The notes under the pieces: generated by a model
Databases searched by the model: none
Told to the model about the DNA's origin: nothing
What the model saw: the letters and a program-made list of their open reading frames with translations, nothing else
Position numbers and translations under genes: made by a program
Origin: Verrucomicrobiales bacterium
Lineage (GTDB): Bacteria > Verrucomicrobiota > Verrucomicrobiia > Verrucomicrobiales > V1-33
Length of the DNA stretch: 64,000 nt
Assembly (NCBI GenBank): GCA_028293125.1
Contig: JAQGPJ010000072.1
Location: 1 to 64,000 of the forward strand
Direction of reading: 5' to 3'
Shown here: one piece after another, positions 42,185 to 49,954 of the stretch
Numbering within the stretch: position 1 is the first letter of the stretch
Layout of the letters: every line of letters begins with the position of its first letter

Positions 42185-44694
42185 ACCCCTCCGCCCCCTG
42201 CCGGCACTGTGGCACCCCCTTTCATCCCACGCCATCGGAGCCGGAGTTCTGCTGCGCCGGATGCTCCTTTGTCCACGGCATGATCACCGCCGGAGGTTTT
42301 GGGAAGTTTTATGATCTCAAAGGCGGGGCTACCCTGCTGCCGGCGGGGGGAACGGTGCTCCTGCAGCCGGAAACGGACTGGGCGCGCCTGGCGCAGCTGG
42401 AATCCGAAGCCGCCGCTGGGGAGGAGGCGCAAACGGTGGAGGCCGCCTTCGATATTCAGGGCGTGTCCTGCATTGGCTGTGTCTGGCTCATTGAGGCCGC
42501 TTTCGCCAGGAAATCCGGAGGCGTGCGCTGCATTGTGGATCCCTCGCGGGGACTGATCACGCTGAACTGGTGCCGGGGATCGTTCGATCTGCCGGACTTT
42601 GTCAGGACGCTGGCCTCGTTCGGTTATCGCATCACTGCCCATCAGGAGGGGGGCGGGGAGACATCCAAGGGCGTTTCCGGCATGAAGCTGGGACTCTGCG
42701 GCGGTATGGCGCTGAATGCCATGGCCTTCACCCTGCCCCGGTATGCCGGCATGGAGGCCTCCTCGGAGCTGGCCGGGATTTTTGAAATCATCGCCGCGTT
42801 TTCGGCGACCGTAAGTCTGTTCGCGGGCGGGGGATACTTCATTCCCCGTGCCTGGGCGGCTTTGCGCCTAGGGCACCTGCATCTGGATGTCCCCATCGCC
42901 TTGGGCATCACCGCCGCTTGGCTGGGATCCGCCGCGGGGTGGCTGCTGAAGGCGCCGGGGCTGCTGTATTTTGACTTTGTGGCGGTCTTCATCTTTTTGA
43001 TGCTGCTGGGGCGGCGGCTGCAGGAGGCCTCGGTGGCCGCCAACCGCCAGCGCCTGCTGCGTCAGGATCCCAGCCTTCAACCTGTGGAGATCCCTGATCC
43101 GGACATGGATGGATGGCACCCATGCCCGGTGCGCCGTCTGGTGTCGGGGCAGGAATTCCGTGTGCTGCCGGGTGCGGTGGTGCCGGTGGCGGCGCGTCTC
43201 TCCGCGCCGCAGGCCCTGCTGGGGCTGGACTGGATTTCCGGGGAAGCGGAGCCGGTGCCCTATTCCGCAGGGGCCATCATTCCCTCGGGAGCCATTCATC
43301 TGGGCAGCCAACCCCTGCCGCTGACCGCGTGCGAGCCTTGGGACGATTCCCTGCTGGCCCGTCTGGTGAAGGAGGATGCCACCCAAACCCAGGACAACGC
43401 CGCCGCGCGGTGGCTGGACAAAACCCTGCGCCTTTACCTCGGCATCATTCTGATGACCGCCTTCGCCGGTGCCACCGTCTGGCTGGCCGGCGGGGCCGGA
43501 TGGACTGTGGCCACTCAGGTTTTTGTCTCCGTGCTTGTCGTGTCCTGTCCCTGCGCTCTCGGCGTGGCAGTGCCACTGGCGCACGACTTGGCGGTGGCCC
43601 GGCTGCGGGCGGCGGGGATCTTTGTCCGCACGCCGGATTTCTGGAGAAGGCTGCTGAGGGTAAGCCGTATCGTCTTCGATAAAACTGGCACGCTCACGCT
43701 GGATACCCCGCGCCTGCTGCATCCGGAAGTTCTGATGTCACTGCCGAAGGATGCGGTCCGAGCCTTGGCTACCCTTGTTTCGGAAAGCCGCCATCCTGTC
43801 TCCGCAGCCATGCGCGAGGCCTTGGCTTTGCAGGATCTTTTCCACCCCGCCTCTTCCGCCAGCAACCTGGAGAACCGTCCGGAGGAAATCTGTGGTCACG
43901 GCCTGCGCTTTATGGATTCCACGGGCGTGCTTTGGGAGCTGCGCCGTCCCTCAGACCGGAATTCCGGAGGCCATCCGGAAATGCCGACCATGGGAAACAG
44001 CCAAGAGCTTTCTGCCGACACCGTGCTCACCCGCAACGAACGGCTGGTGGCCGGATTCCAGTTCGCGGAAACCGGACGCACGGACGCGGCGGAGGTGATC
44101 GCCGGGTTCCGGAAACAGGGGAAATCCGTTTTTCTGCTGAGCGGCGACCGGGAGTCCAAAGTGCGGGCCATGGCCGAGTCGCTGGGCATTCCCGCACATC
44201 AGGCGCTCGCCCGGCGGACGCCGGAGGCCAAGGGCGCATGGATGCAGCTTCATGGCCGTGACGCCCTGTTCATCGGCGATGGAGCCAATGACACCCTGGC
44301 TGCCAAGTCCGCGTGCTGTTCGGGCACGCTGGCAGTGGATCGCACGCTGCTGGCGGAAAATTCAGATTTTTACTTTCTAAGCCGCAGTCTGAGCCCGCTC
44401 CAGCTGCTTTTCAGCATGGCCCGCCGACGCCAGACCGCCGTGCGCCGGGCCTTCATTTTTGCGGTGCTTTACAATCTCGGAGCTTTGGCTCTGGCCCTCA
44501 CCGGCAGGATGAATCCCCTGCTGGCGGCCATTCTCATGCCCCTCAGTTCCTTGGCCACCATCCTCATCATCACCGCCACGCTGAACCGCCGGCGGAAAGC
44601 GGACCCCTGCGGAGGTTCCCCAAAGCGCGTGCCTCCAGTCTGCGCTCATCCTTCCCGAACCGCCGTCGGGATGCCGGTCACCACCTCCCTCTGA
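42181..44694 (+). CDS. ccoI: Copper-exporting P1B-type ATPase for cbb3 assembly (CcoI/FixI)
   Basis: 837 residues from ATG 42181, in ATGA overlap with the previous gene. The N-terminal Cys-rich domain (CRHCGTPFHP ... FCCAGCSFVH, 7-35) and HMA domain with GVSCIGCVWL (about 95-104) are typical of CcoI. The membrane motif SCPCALGVAVP (about 455) is the P1B CPC site; phosphorylation motif FDKTGTLTL (about 500); hinge GDGANDTLAAK (about 700). It delivers copper to the periplasm for the CuB centre. Last gene of the cco operon. Confidence 0.92.
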   Translation: MNPSAPCRHCGTPFHPTPSEPEFCCAGCSFVHGMITAGGFGKFYDLKGGATLLPAGGTVLLQPETDWARLAQLESEAAAGEEAQTVEAAFDIQGVSCIGCVWLIEAAFARKSGGVRCIVDPSRGLITLNWCRGSFDLPDFVRTLASFGYRITAHQEGGGETSKGVSGMKLGLCGGMALNAMAFTLPRYAGMEASSELAGIFEIIAAFSATVSLFAGGGYFIPRAWAALRLGHLHLDVPIALGITAAWLGSAAGWLLKAPGLLYFDFVAVFIFLMLLGRRLQEASVAANRQRLLRQDPSLQPVEIPDPDMDGWHPCPVRRLVSGQEFRVLPGAVVPVAARLSAPQALLGLDWISGEAEPVPYSAGAIIPSGAIHLGSQPLPLTACEPWDDSLLARLVKEDATQTQDNAAARWLDKTLRLYLGIILMTAFAGATVWLAGGAGWTVATQVFVSVLVVSCPCALGVAVPLAHDLAVARLRAAGIFVRTPDFWRRLLRVSRIVFDKTGTLTLDTPRLLHPEVLMSLPKDAVRALATLVSESRHPVSAAMREALALQDLFHPASSASNLENRPEEICGHGLRFMDSTGVLWELRRPSDRNSGGHPEMPTMGNSQELSADTVLTRNERLVAGFQFAETGRTDAAEVIAGFRKQGKSVFLLSGDRESKVRAMAESLGIPAHQALARRTPEAKGAWMQLHGRDALFIGDGANDTLAAKSACCSGTLAVDRTLLAENSDFYFLSRSLSPLQLLFSMARRRQTAVRRAFIFAVLYNLGALALALTGRMNPLLAAILMPLSSLATILIITATLNRRRKADPCGGSPKRVPPVCAHPSRTAVGMPVTTSL

Positions 44695-44778
44695 CGGCTG
44701 CCTCCGTTATCCGTTCGAGACCAATGGCAATTTCCGGGGGTGCAAAGTCCCCACCCCGCCATTAGGCTCCGGGTGACC

Positions 44779-45723
44779 ATGCCCTTTACGGATGCCACCC
44801 CGATCTCCGATCACGAAACCCTGCTGAAAAAGCTGCGGCAAAGCCCGCTGCTGGACCGCTATATCCGCGCTTTCCGCCAGGCCACAGGCCTTTCTCTCTG
44901 GCTGACAGGGCCGGACACCTCCCAAAGCTGCGAGGCCATCAACCCTTTCTGCCAAGCGGTCGCCCACCGCACCGGAGGCTGCGAGGCCTGCGAGCGCTCG
45001 CATTCGGAACTGATCAGTCGCGGGGGTCAGGAGGCGGTCACGGTCAAATGCTTTGCCCGCCTGCGGGAGACCGCCGTTCCGGTCCGCTTAGGCAGAATGC
45101 TGATCGGTCATCTCCGTACGGGGCAGGTTTTCGCCGAACTGCCGAAGGAGTCCCATTTCCAGCAGGCCCTGAAAGTGCTGCGGGAGGACCCAGAGTTCCG
45201 CGAATGCCATTTGGAGCCGCTGCGTGCGGCCTACTTCAGCGGCAAGGTGCTCACGGAAGAGCATTACCAGGGCATCATTGATCTCCTTGTTATTTTCGGC
45301 GTCCAGCTTTCCTGCGAGCTGGAGCGCATTCCTCAAACCGGGGAGTCGTCCCTGCCGGAATCCATTGGAAAAATCTGCCGGCATCTCAAGGCGAACTCTG
45401 ACTCGGAATTCTCCTTGGAGACCCTCGCCGGAATCGCCTGTCTCAGCCCGCACCATCTGTGCACGGTTTTCAAATCCTCCACCGGCATGACCCTGACGGA
45501 GTTCCAGAACCGCCACCGGATTATGCAGGCCAAAAAACGCCTCGCCAGCCGCCATGCCCGCATCAACGAGGTCGCGCTGGATGTGGGCTTTGGCTCCCTC
45601 TCCCAGTTCAACCGGTGCTTCCGCAAATACGCGGGTCTCTCCCCCACTGAATTCCGGACCCACAGCCGCCCCGCCGGACACCCGTCCCGGATCAATCAGT
45701 TTAAAGCCAAAACCCCGGCTTGA
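44779..45723 (+). CDS. PocR-domain AraC-family transcription regulator
   Basis: 314 residues from ATG 44779. N-terminal PocR sensory domain (about 10-175): the GGCEACERSHSELI cysteine pair and RMLIGHLRTGQVFAE are characteristic. C-terminal AraC HTH (about 205-300): LETLAGIACLSPHHLCTVFK, MTLTEFQNRHRIMQAKKRL, and INEVALDVGFGSLSQFNRCF then FRKYAGLSPTEFR. PocR-AraC proteins sense small metabolites in anaerobic or fermentative pathways (known for propanediol). It lies 84 bp after ccoI and just before a copy of the ParB-associated palindrome; it may control the cco operon or a distant one. Confidence 0.88.
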   Translation: MPFTDATPISDHETLLKKLRQSPLLDRYIRAFRQATGLSLWLTGPDTSQSCEAINPFCQAVAHRTGGCEACERSHSELISRGGQEAVTVKCFARLRETAVPVRLGRMLIGHLRTGQVFAELPKESHFQQALKVLREDPEFRECHLEPLRAAYFSGKVLTEEHYQGIIDLLVIFGVQLSCELERIPQTGESSLPESIGKICRHLKANSDSEFSLETLAGIACLSPHHLCTVFKSSTGMTLTEFQNRHRIMQAKKRLASRHARINEVALDVGFGSLSQFNRCFRKYAGLSPTEFRTHSRPAGHPSRINQFKAKTPA

Positions 45724-45737
45724 CGGACCAGCTAACT

Positions 45738-45877
45738 GCCGCCGGCAAAGCCAAGAGCCTCCATAAACCTATCAAAAGTTGCGACGTCGCAACTTTTTGT
45801 ATCTCACCGCCGCCGGCAAAACTTGGAGCCTCCATGGGCTTCATGCACCGTGTGCCGGAGAAAAATGGAGCCTCTGG
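45738..45877 (+). repeat. Direct repeats flanking palindrome copy 5
   Basis: Two 27-nt copies at 45738-45764 and 45809-45835 share GCCGCCGGCAAA and AGCCTCCAT and differ in the middle six bases. A degraded third copy lies at about 45852-45877 (CCGG...TGGAGCCTC). The palindrome lies between the first two. No gene is present in 45724-46023. Confidence 0.6.
45774..45797. promoter_or_regulatory. Palindrome copy 5: distant putative parS-like site
   Basis: Perfect 24-bp match to the palindromes near parB (core GTTGCGACGTCGCAAC with AAAA/TTTT), 35 kb downstream of them and between the PocR gene and the SUMF1-fold gene. Site function is inferred from identity with the parB-linked cluster. Confidence 0.55.
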
Positions 45878-46023
45878 TTCCAGGATCAATAAACGCCGTC
45901 GTGTGTTCCAACGGCAAGGAAATGGATCATCACGTGCCCTCCCTGCTCCTCATAAACAAGCGCCGCCTAGGGGAGCTTCCGTTACTGCTTGGTGAAGCCG
46001 GGAGTGAAAAAAACCTCCACGGA

Positions 46024-47163
46024 TTATTTTTCTTCAATGACGCCGAGGTTCCAGGCGTCGTGCATTTCCTGCAGAGAGGGGATTTTAAGCGGACGGACGA
46101 TTCTCATGCCGAGGAACTGGGCGCCGGTGTGGAACCAGCGGCTTTTGGGCAGCTGAGGATCGATATCCTTCCAGACATCCCTGGATCCCCGGCGGCAGGC
46201 GCTGCGGAGTGCAGGGGTGTCGTCATCCCAGGAGCCACCCCGGACCACGCGGGGATACTGGGTCACCGGTCGGTTGAAGGGATTGGAAACGGCTGTGTCC
46301 GGTGGCTGGCCAGCCAGCGTCCGGTAGAAATCCGCACTGTATTGATCCAGCACCCACTCGACGACGTTGCCGTGCATGTCGTAAAGTCCCCAGGGATTGG
46401 GCTTCTTTGTGGCCACGGGGTGGCTGGTGGCATCGCTGTTGTCGAAAAACCAGGCGTATTCCTCCATCTTGCTGATATCATCCCCGAATGACCAGGTGGT
46501 CGTGGTGCCGGCGCGGGCGCCATATTCCCACTCCGCCTCGGTGGGCAGCCGGTAAAACTGCCCGGTCTGGGCGCTGAGCCACTGGCAGAATTTGCTGGCC
46601 GCGTGCTCGGTCATGCAGATGGCGGGATAGCCGGATTCGCCCATGCCGAAGGTCATGTCCGTATAAGGGGCCGTGGGGCTGCTGATGGCATCCACGGGCA
46701 ATTCATCGGGCGGCGGGTCCTTTTTGCTGCCATCCTTGTACCGGGGCGGGGGGGTGGACATGAATGGCATGTAAAGGTCCCATGTCACTTCCGTGGCCCC
46801 CATCCAGAAAGCGTCGATTTTCACCTTCGCCCGCGGCCCCTCGTCGGCATGGCGTTTGGCCTCCGTGTCCGGGCTGCCCATGAGGAATTCCCCGGCGGGG
46901 ATGGGCACCATATCGAATTTTTTGGGAACCCGCCCCTTGGTCGTCACCCCTTGGTAAGGCTTGAAATCCGTTTCAGCGGCACCACCACTGGTTTTCACAA
47001 TGAAATCACGGATTTTCCGGGTCAGTTCGATGGTGTCCGGCGAGTTCGGGTTTTTGCCTGTGGGCCGCGTTTGTCCGAGCGCGGTGACGGCGCTTTGAAA
47101 AACCAGAAGGGCCGCCGCCATGGGGACAGGGATCCGGAGGAGGGAAAAACGGGGATCGGGCAT
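46024..47163 (-). CDS. Secreted SUMF1/FGE-fold protein (probably non-FGE)
   Basis: 379 residues from ATG 47163, which opens a signal peptide (MPDPRFSLLRIPVPMAAALL); an in-frame start at 47361 would add 66 unlikely residues. The FGE-sulfatase domain spans about 110-370: FDMVPIPAGEFLMGSPDTEA, WMGATEVTWDLY, YRLPTEAEWEYGARAGT, NPWGLYDMHGNVVEWVLDQY, VVRGGSWDDD and FLGMRIVR. True formylglycine-generating enzymes carry a Cys pair in a 'GGSW/F-x-C....C' segment; here the first position is Asp and only a Cys in RSACRRGS remains. It is therefore probably one of the many SUMF1-fold proteins of unknown or binding function. Divergent from ackA. Confidence 0.85.
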   Translation of the reverse strand: MPDPRFSLLRIPVPMAAALLVFQSAVTALGQTRPTGKNPNSPDTIELTRKIRDFIVKTSGGAAETDFKPYQGVTTKGRVPKKFDMVPIPAGEFLMGSPDTEAKRHADEGPRAKVKIDAFWMGATEVTWDLYMPFMSTPPPRYKDGSKKDPPPDELPVDAISSPTAPYTDMTFGMGESGYPAICMTEHAASKFCQWLSAQTGQFYRLPTEAEWEYGARAGTTTTWSFGDDISKMEEYAWFFDNSDATSHPVATKKPNPWGLYDMHGNVVEWVLDQYSADFYRTLAGQPPDTAVSNPFNRPVTQYPRVVRGGSWDDDTPALRSACRRGSRDVWKDIDPQLPKSRWFHTGAQFLGMRIVRPLKIPSLQEMHDAWNLGVIEEK

Positions 47164-47573
47164 TCTGTCAACACGGGTGCGGAAACCACGCTCTTCCAAG
47201 TGCCACCCGCCGGGGACTGGTGGAGAACGCTTCGGACTCCACTCTGCAAGTCCCTCCAAAGCCGGTTGATAAGGATCGCGCCAATGGGGGGGCCACAGGG
47301 AAAAGGAACAAACCGCAGACGGGCGCGCCCTCCAGCACAGGATTGGAGCCTGGCCACGCAAACGCCATGGGCCGGCCCTATGGATTCATAAATAAAATCC
47401 TCAAATATCCCGCCTCTTTTCCTGACAATTGGAAGACCGTATCAAACAAAAATTTCAATTAAACAGGTCGCTTGTGTGGGACCGCCGATGTACAGGTCCT
47501 GCGTTTACCTCCTGCGGGTTTAAGGCTTGGCACTCAGTCAATCGTCTCCTTGGGGGACTGTTCTTTTAACCCT
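47164..47573. other. Divergent promoter region between SUMF1-fold gene and ackA operon
   Basis: About 410 bp without a gene. The stretch 47385-47470 is clearly more AT-rich than its surroundings (ATAAATAAAATCC, AAAAATTTCAATTAAAC) and is the likely promoter zone for one or both operons. No convincing -35/-10 pair or operator could be singled out. Confidence 0.4.
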
Positions 47574-48791
47574 GTGTTCCGCATCCTCACCCTCAATGGC
47601 GGCTCATCGAGTATCCGCTTCACGGTGCATGAGTCCGGAGGCGGTCTGAAACCCTGCCTTGAAGGCAAATTGGACCGTATTGGGTCGCCGGATGCCACCC
47701 TGGCTTTCCGCAATCCGGCGGACAACCGGCAGCACACCCGGCGCTTGGATTTGGCGGACCGGCAATCCACCGTCGATTTCCTCATGGGTTGGCTGGAGGC
47801 TCAGGAGGTGTTCGCTTCCGTTGGAGCCATAGGGCACCGGGTGGTTCATGGTATGGAACACACCGGACCGGAGTTGATTACGCCGGAACTGCTGGCCGGA
47901 CTCCGGGACATCAGTCCATACAGCCCGGAACACCTGCCCCTTGAAATAAAATTGATGGAGATTTTCCTCCGGCGGCATCCCGGACTTCCGCAGGTGGCCT
48001 GCTTTGACACCGCCTTCCACCGGGATATGCCGCGCATGGCGAAGCTTCTTCCCATTCCACGCCGCTATGCGGCGAAGGGAGTGCGGCGCTACGGATTCCA
48101 TGGGTTGTCCTATTCTTATCTGATGGAGGAGCTGGAACGGCTGGGCGGCCGGGCGGAGGCGCGGGGGCGTGTGATTTTGGCCCATCTCGGCAATGGGGCG
48201 AGCATGGCGGCGGTGAGTGGCGGCGCCTGCCTTGACACCAGCATGGGGTTCACCCCGGCGGCCGGACTGGTGATGGGCACACGCTCCGGGGATTTGGATC
48301 CCGGATTGATCAGCTTTCTGGCCCGCACCGAAAAGATGACAGCAGCGCAATTTCACCAAATGGTGAACCACGATTCCGGACTGATTGGAGTTTCGGAGAC
48401 CACTTCCGACATGCGGGAGCTGCTGGCGCGGGAAAGCGCGGATGTGCGGGCCGGCGAAGCGGTCGGACTGTTCTGCTATCAGGCGAAAAAATGGATCGGT
48501 TCCCTGACCGCCGTGCTCGGCGGATTGGACACACTCGTCTTTGCGGGAGGGATTGGCGAAAATTGTCCGTCCATCCGGACGCGGATCTGTGACGGGCTTG
48601 GCTTTCTGGGCTTGGAATTGGATGAGACGGGCAATTTGGCGGGTGCGGATGTGATTTCCCCGCCTGACGCGCGGGTCATGGTGCGGATGATCGGCACGGA
48701 TGAGGCGCTGATGATTGCACGCTCGGTTTGCCGGCTGATCATTGCCGGCGGAGGCCGGATGGACGAATATCAGATAAATACCGCCCTATGA
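47574..48791 (+). CDS. ackA: Acetate kinase
   Basis: 405 residues from GTG 47574, the position that gives the family's usual N-terminus (FRILTLNGGSSSIRF). Converts acetyl phosphate and ADP to acetate and ATP. Active-site segments: GHRVVHG (Arg), ACFDTAFHRDMP (Asp), YGFHGLSY (His), HLGNGASMAAV, GFTPAAGLVMGTRSGDLDPG (Arg), FAGGIGENCPSIR (Glu). The usual 'APLHNPP' segment is replaced by SPEHLPLEI. It heads an operon that also holds phosphoketolase, the enzyme that makes its substrate. The stop overlaps the next ATG (ATGA). Confidence 0.93.
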   Translation: MFRILTLNGGSSSIRFTVHESGGGLKPCLEGKLDRIGSPDATLAFRNPADNRQHTRRLDLADRQSTVDFLMGWLEAQEVFASVGAIGHRVVHGMEHTGPELITPELLAGLRDISPYSPEHLPLEIKLMEIFLRRHPGLPQVACFDTAFHRDMPRMAKLLPIPRRYAAKGVRRYGFHGLSYSYLMEELERLGGRAEARGRVILAHLGNGASMAAVSGGACLDTSMGFTPAAGLVMGTRSGDLDPGLISFLARTEKMTAAQFHQMVNHDSGLIGVSETTSDMRELLARESADVRAGEAVGLFCYQAKKWIGSLTAVLGGLDTLVFAGGIGENCPSIRTRICDGLGFLGLELDETGNLAGADVISPPDARVMVRMIGTDEALMIARSVCRLIIAGGGRMDEYQINTAL

Positions 48792-49954
48792 CCACCCCAA
48801 CTCCACACGACTGGGAATCCAGAAGCCACGCCCGCACCCTCGTTCTTCTCGGGGCGACCATGCTTGGAGTTTATCTTTGTTACCGCATGGCGAAACCATT
48901 CACAGCCGCGCTCGCCTGGGCTGTCGCCTTGGCGGTTGTGTTTGTCCCGCTTCAGCGGTGGCTGGAATCCAGACTGAAACGTCCCAACTTGGCCGCCGCT
49001 TTATCCGTGCTGGTGATTGGTCTGATGGTGGTCGTGCCGGCCATTTTCGTGGGACAGCGGATGATCATGGAAGCGGCCAAAGGAGCGCAGCATATTGAAA
49101 CCATAGTCAAATCCGGAGAATGGCGGCGGACTCTGGATGCCCAGCCCCGCTGGGCACCCCTGGCCGAACGGATCGCACAGGAGATTGATCTGCCGGAAGC
49201 CGTGCGGTCCCTCGCGGCCTGGCTCAGCAGCACCGCGGGGGCCATCGTGAAAGGCTCCCTGGTTCAGGCCATTGGCTTCTGCCTGATTTTTTATCTTCTG
49301 TTCTTTTTCCTAAGGGACCGGAGAGCCGCATTCCAGGCGCTTCGGGTTTTATCTCCTCTTTCGGAAACAGAAATGGACCGCCTGTTGAGCCGGGTGGGTG
49401 ACACCATCCATGCCACCATCTACGGCATGCTGGCGGTGGCGGTGATCCAGGGAACTCTGGGCGGCCTTGCGTTTTGGGCGCTGGGCCTGCCAGCTCCGCT
49501 GCTCTGGGGGGTGGTGATGTCTGTTCTGGCGGTTATTCCCGTGCTGGGCACGTTTGTGATCTGGGTTCCGACGGCCTGTTTTCTGGCGTTGGAGGGCAGC
49601 TGGGGAAAAGCGCTGATTCTGGTGGTCTGGGGGATGCTGGTCATTGGAACCATCGACAACCTGCTGCGGCCCGTTCTGGTGGGCAAACGTCTCAAACTTC
49701 ACACGGTCCTGGCCTTCCTGTCGGTTATCGGAGGGCTTGTCGTCTTCGGGGGGGCAGGCCTGATTCTTGGGCCCGTGGTTCTTACCATCACCACCGTGCT
49801 GTTGGAGTTCTGGCCGCACCGGACGCCGCCTGGGGCGGGGAGCGGAATCAAACCTGAGGAGCTGGCCCGTTTTGAAAATGAAGGAGGCCTGCTGGCCCCG
49901 TTGGAAAAGAGCTCCGTTGGACCCGACAGAAATTCCTCCTCATGGAAGCCGTGA
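48788..49954 (+). CDS. AI-2E family permease (TqsA/PerM-like)
   Basis: 388 residues from ATG 48788. About seven to eight membrane segments: MLGVYLCYRMAKPFTAALAW, the paired LSVLVIGLMVVVPAIFVGQR, a soluble segment (~75-150), then AIGFCLIFYLLFFFLRDRRA, YGMLAVAVIQGTLGGLAFWA, GTFVIWVPTACFLALEGS, NLLRPVLVGKRLKLHTVLAF and GGAGLILGPVV. The last motifs are signatures of the family. Family members export autoinducer or act as ion antiporters; here the neighbourhood of cation ATPases favours ion homeostasis, but this is inference. Confidence 0.85.
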   Translation: MTTPTPHDWESRSHARTLVLLGATMLGVYLCYRMAKPFTAALAWAVALAVVFVPLQRWLESRLKRPNLAAALSVLVIGLMVVVPAIFVGQRMIMEAAKGAQHIETIVKSGEWRRTLDAQPRWAPLAERIAQEIDLPEAVRSLAAWLSSTAGAIVKGSLVQAIGFCLIFYLLFFFLRDRRAAFQALRVLSPLSETEMDRLLSRVGDTIHATIYGMLAVAVIQGTLGGLAFWALGLPAPLLWGVVMSVLAVIPVLGTFVIWVPTACFLALEGSWGKALILVVWGMLVIGTIDNLLRPVLVGKRLKLHTVLAFLSVIGGLVVFGGAGLILGPVVLTITTVLLEFWPHRTPPGAGSGIKPEELARFENEGGLLAPLEKSSVGPDRNSSSWKP

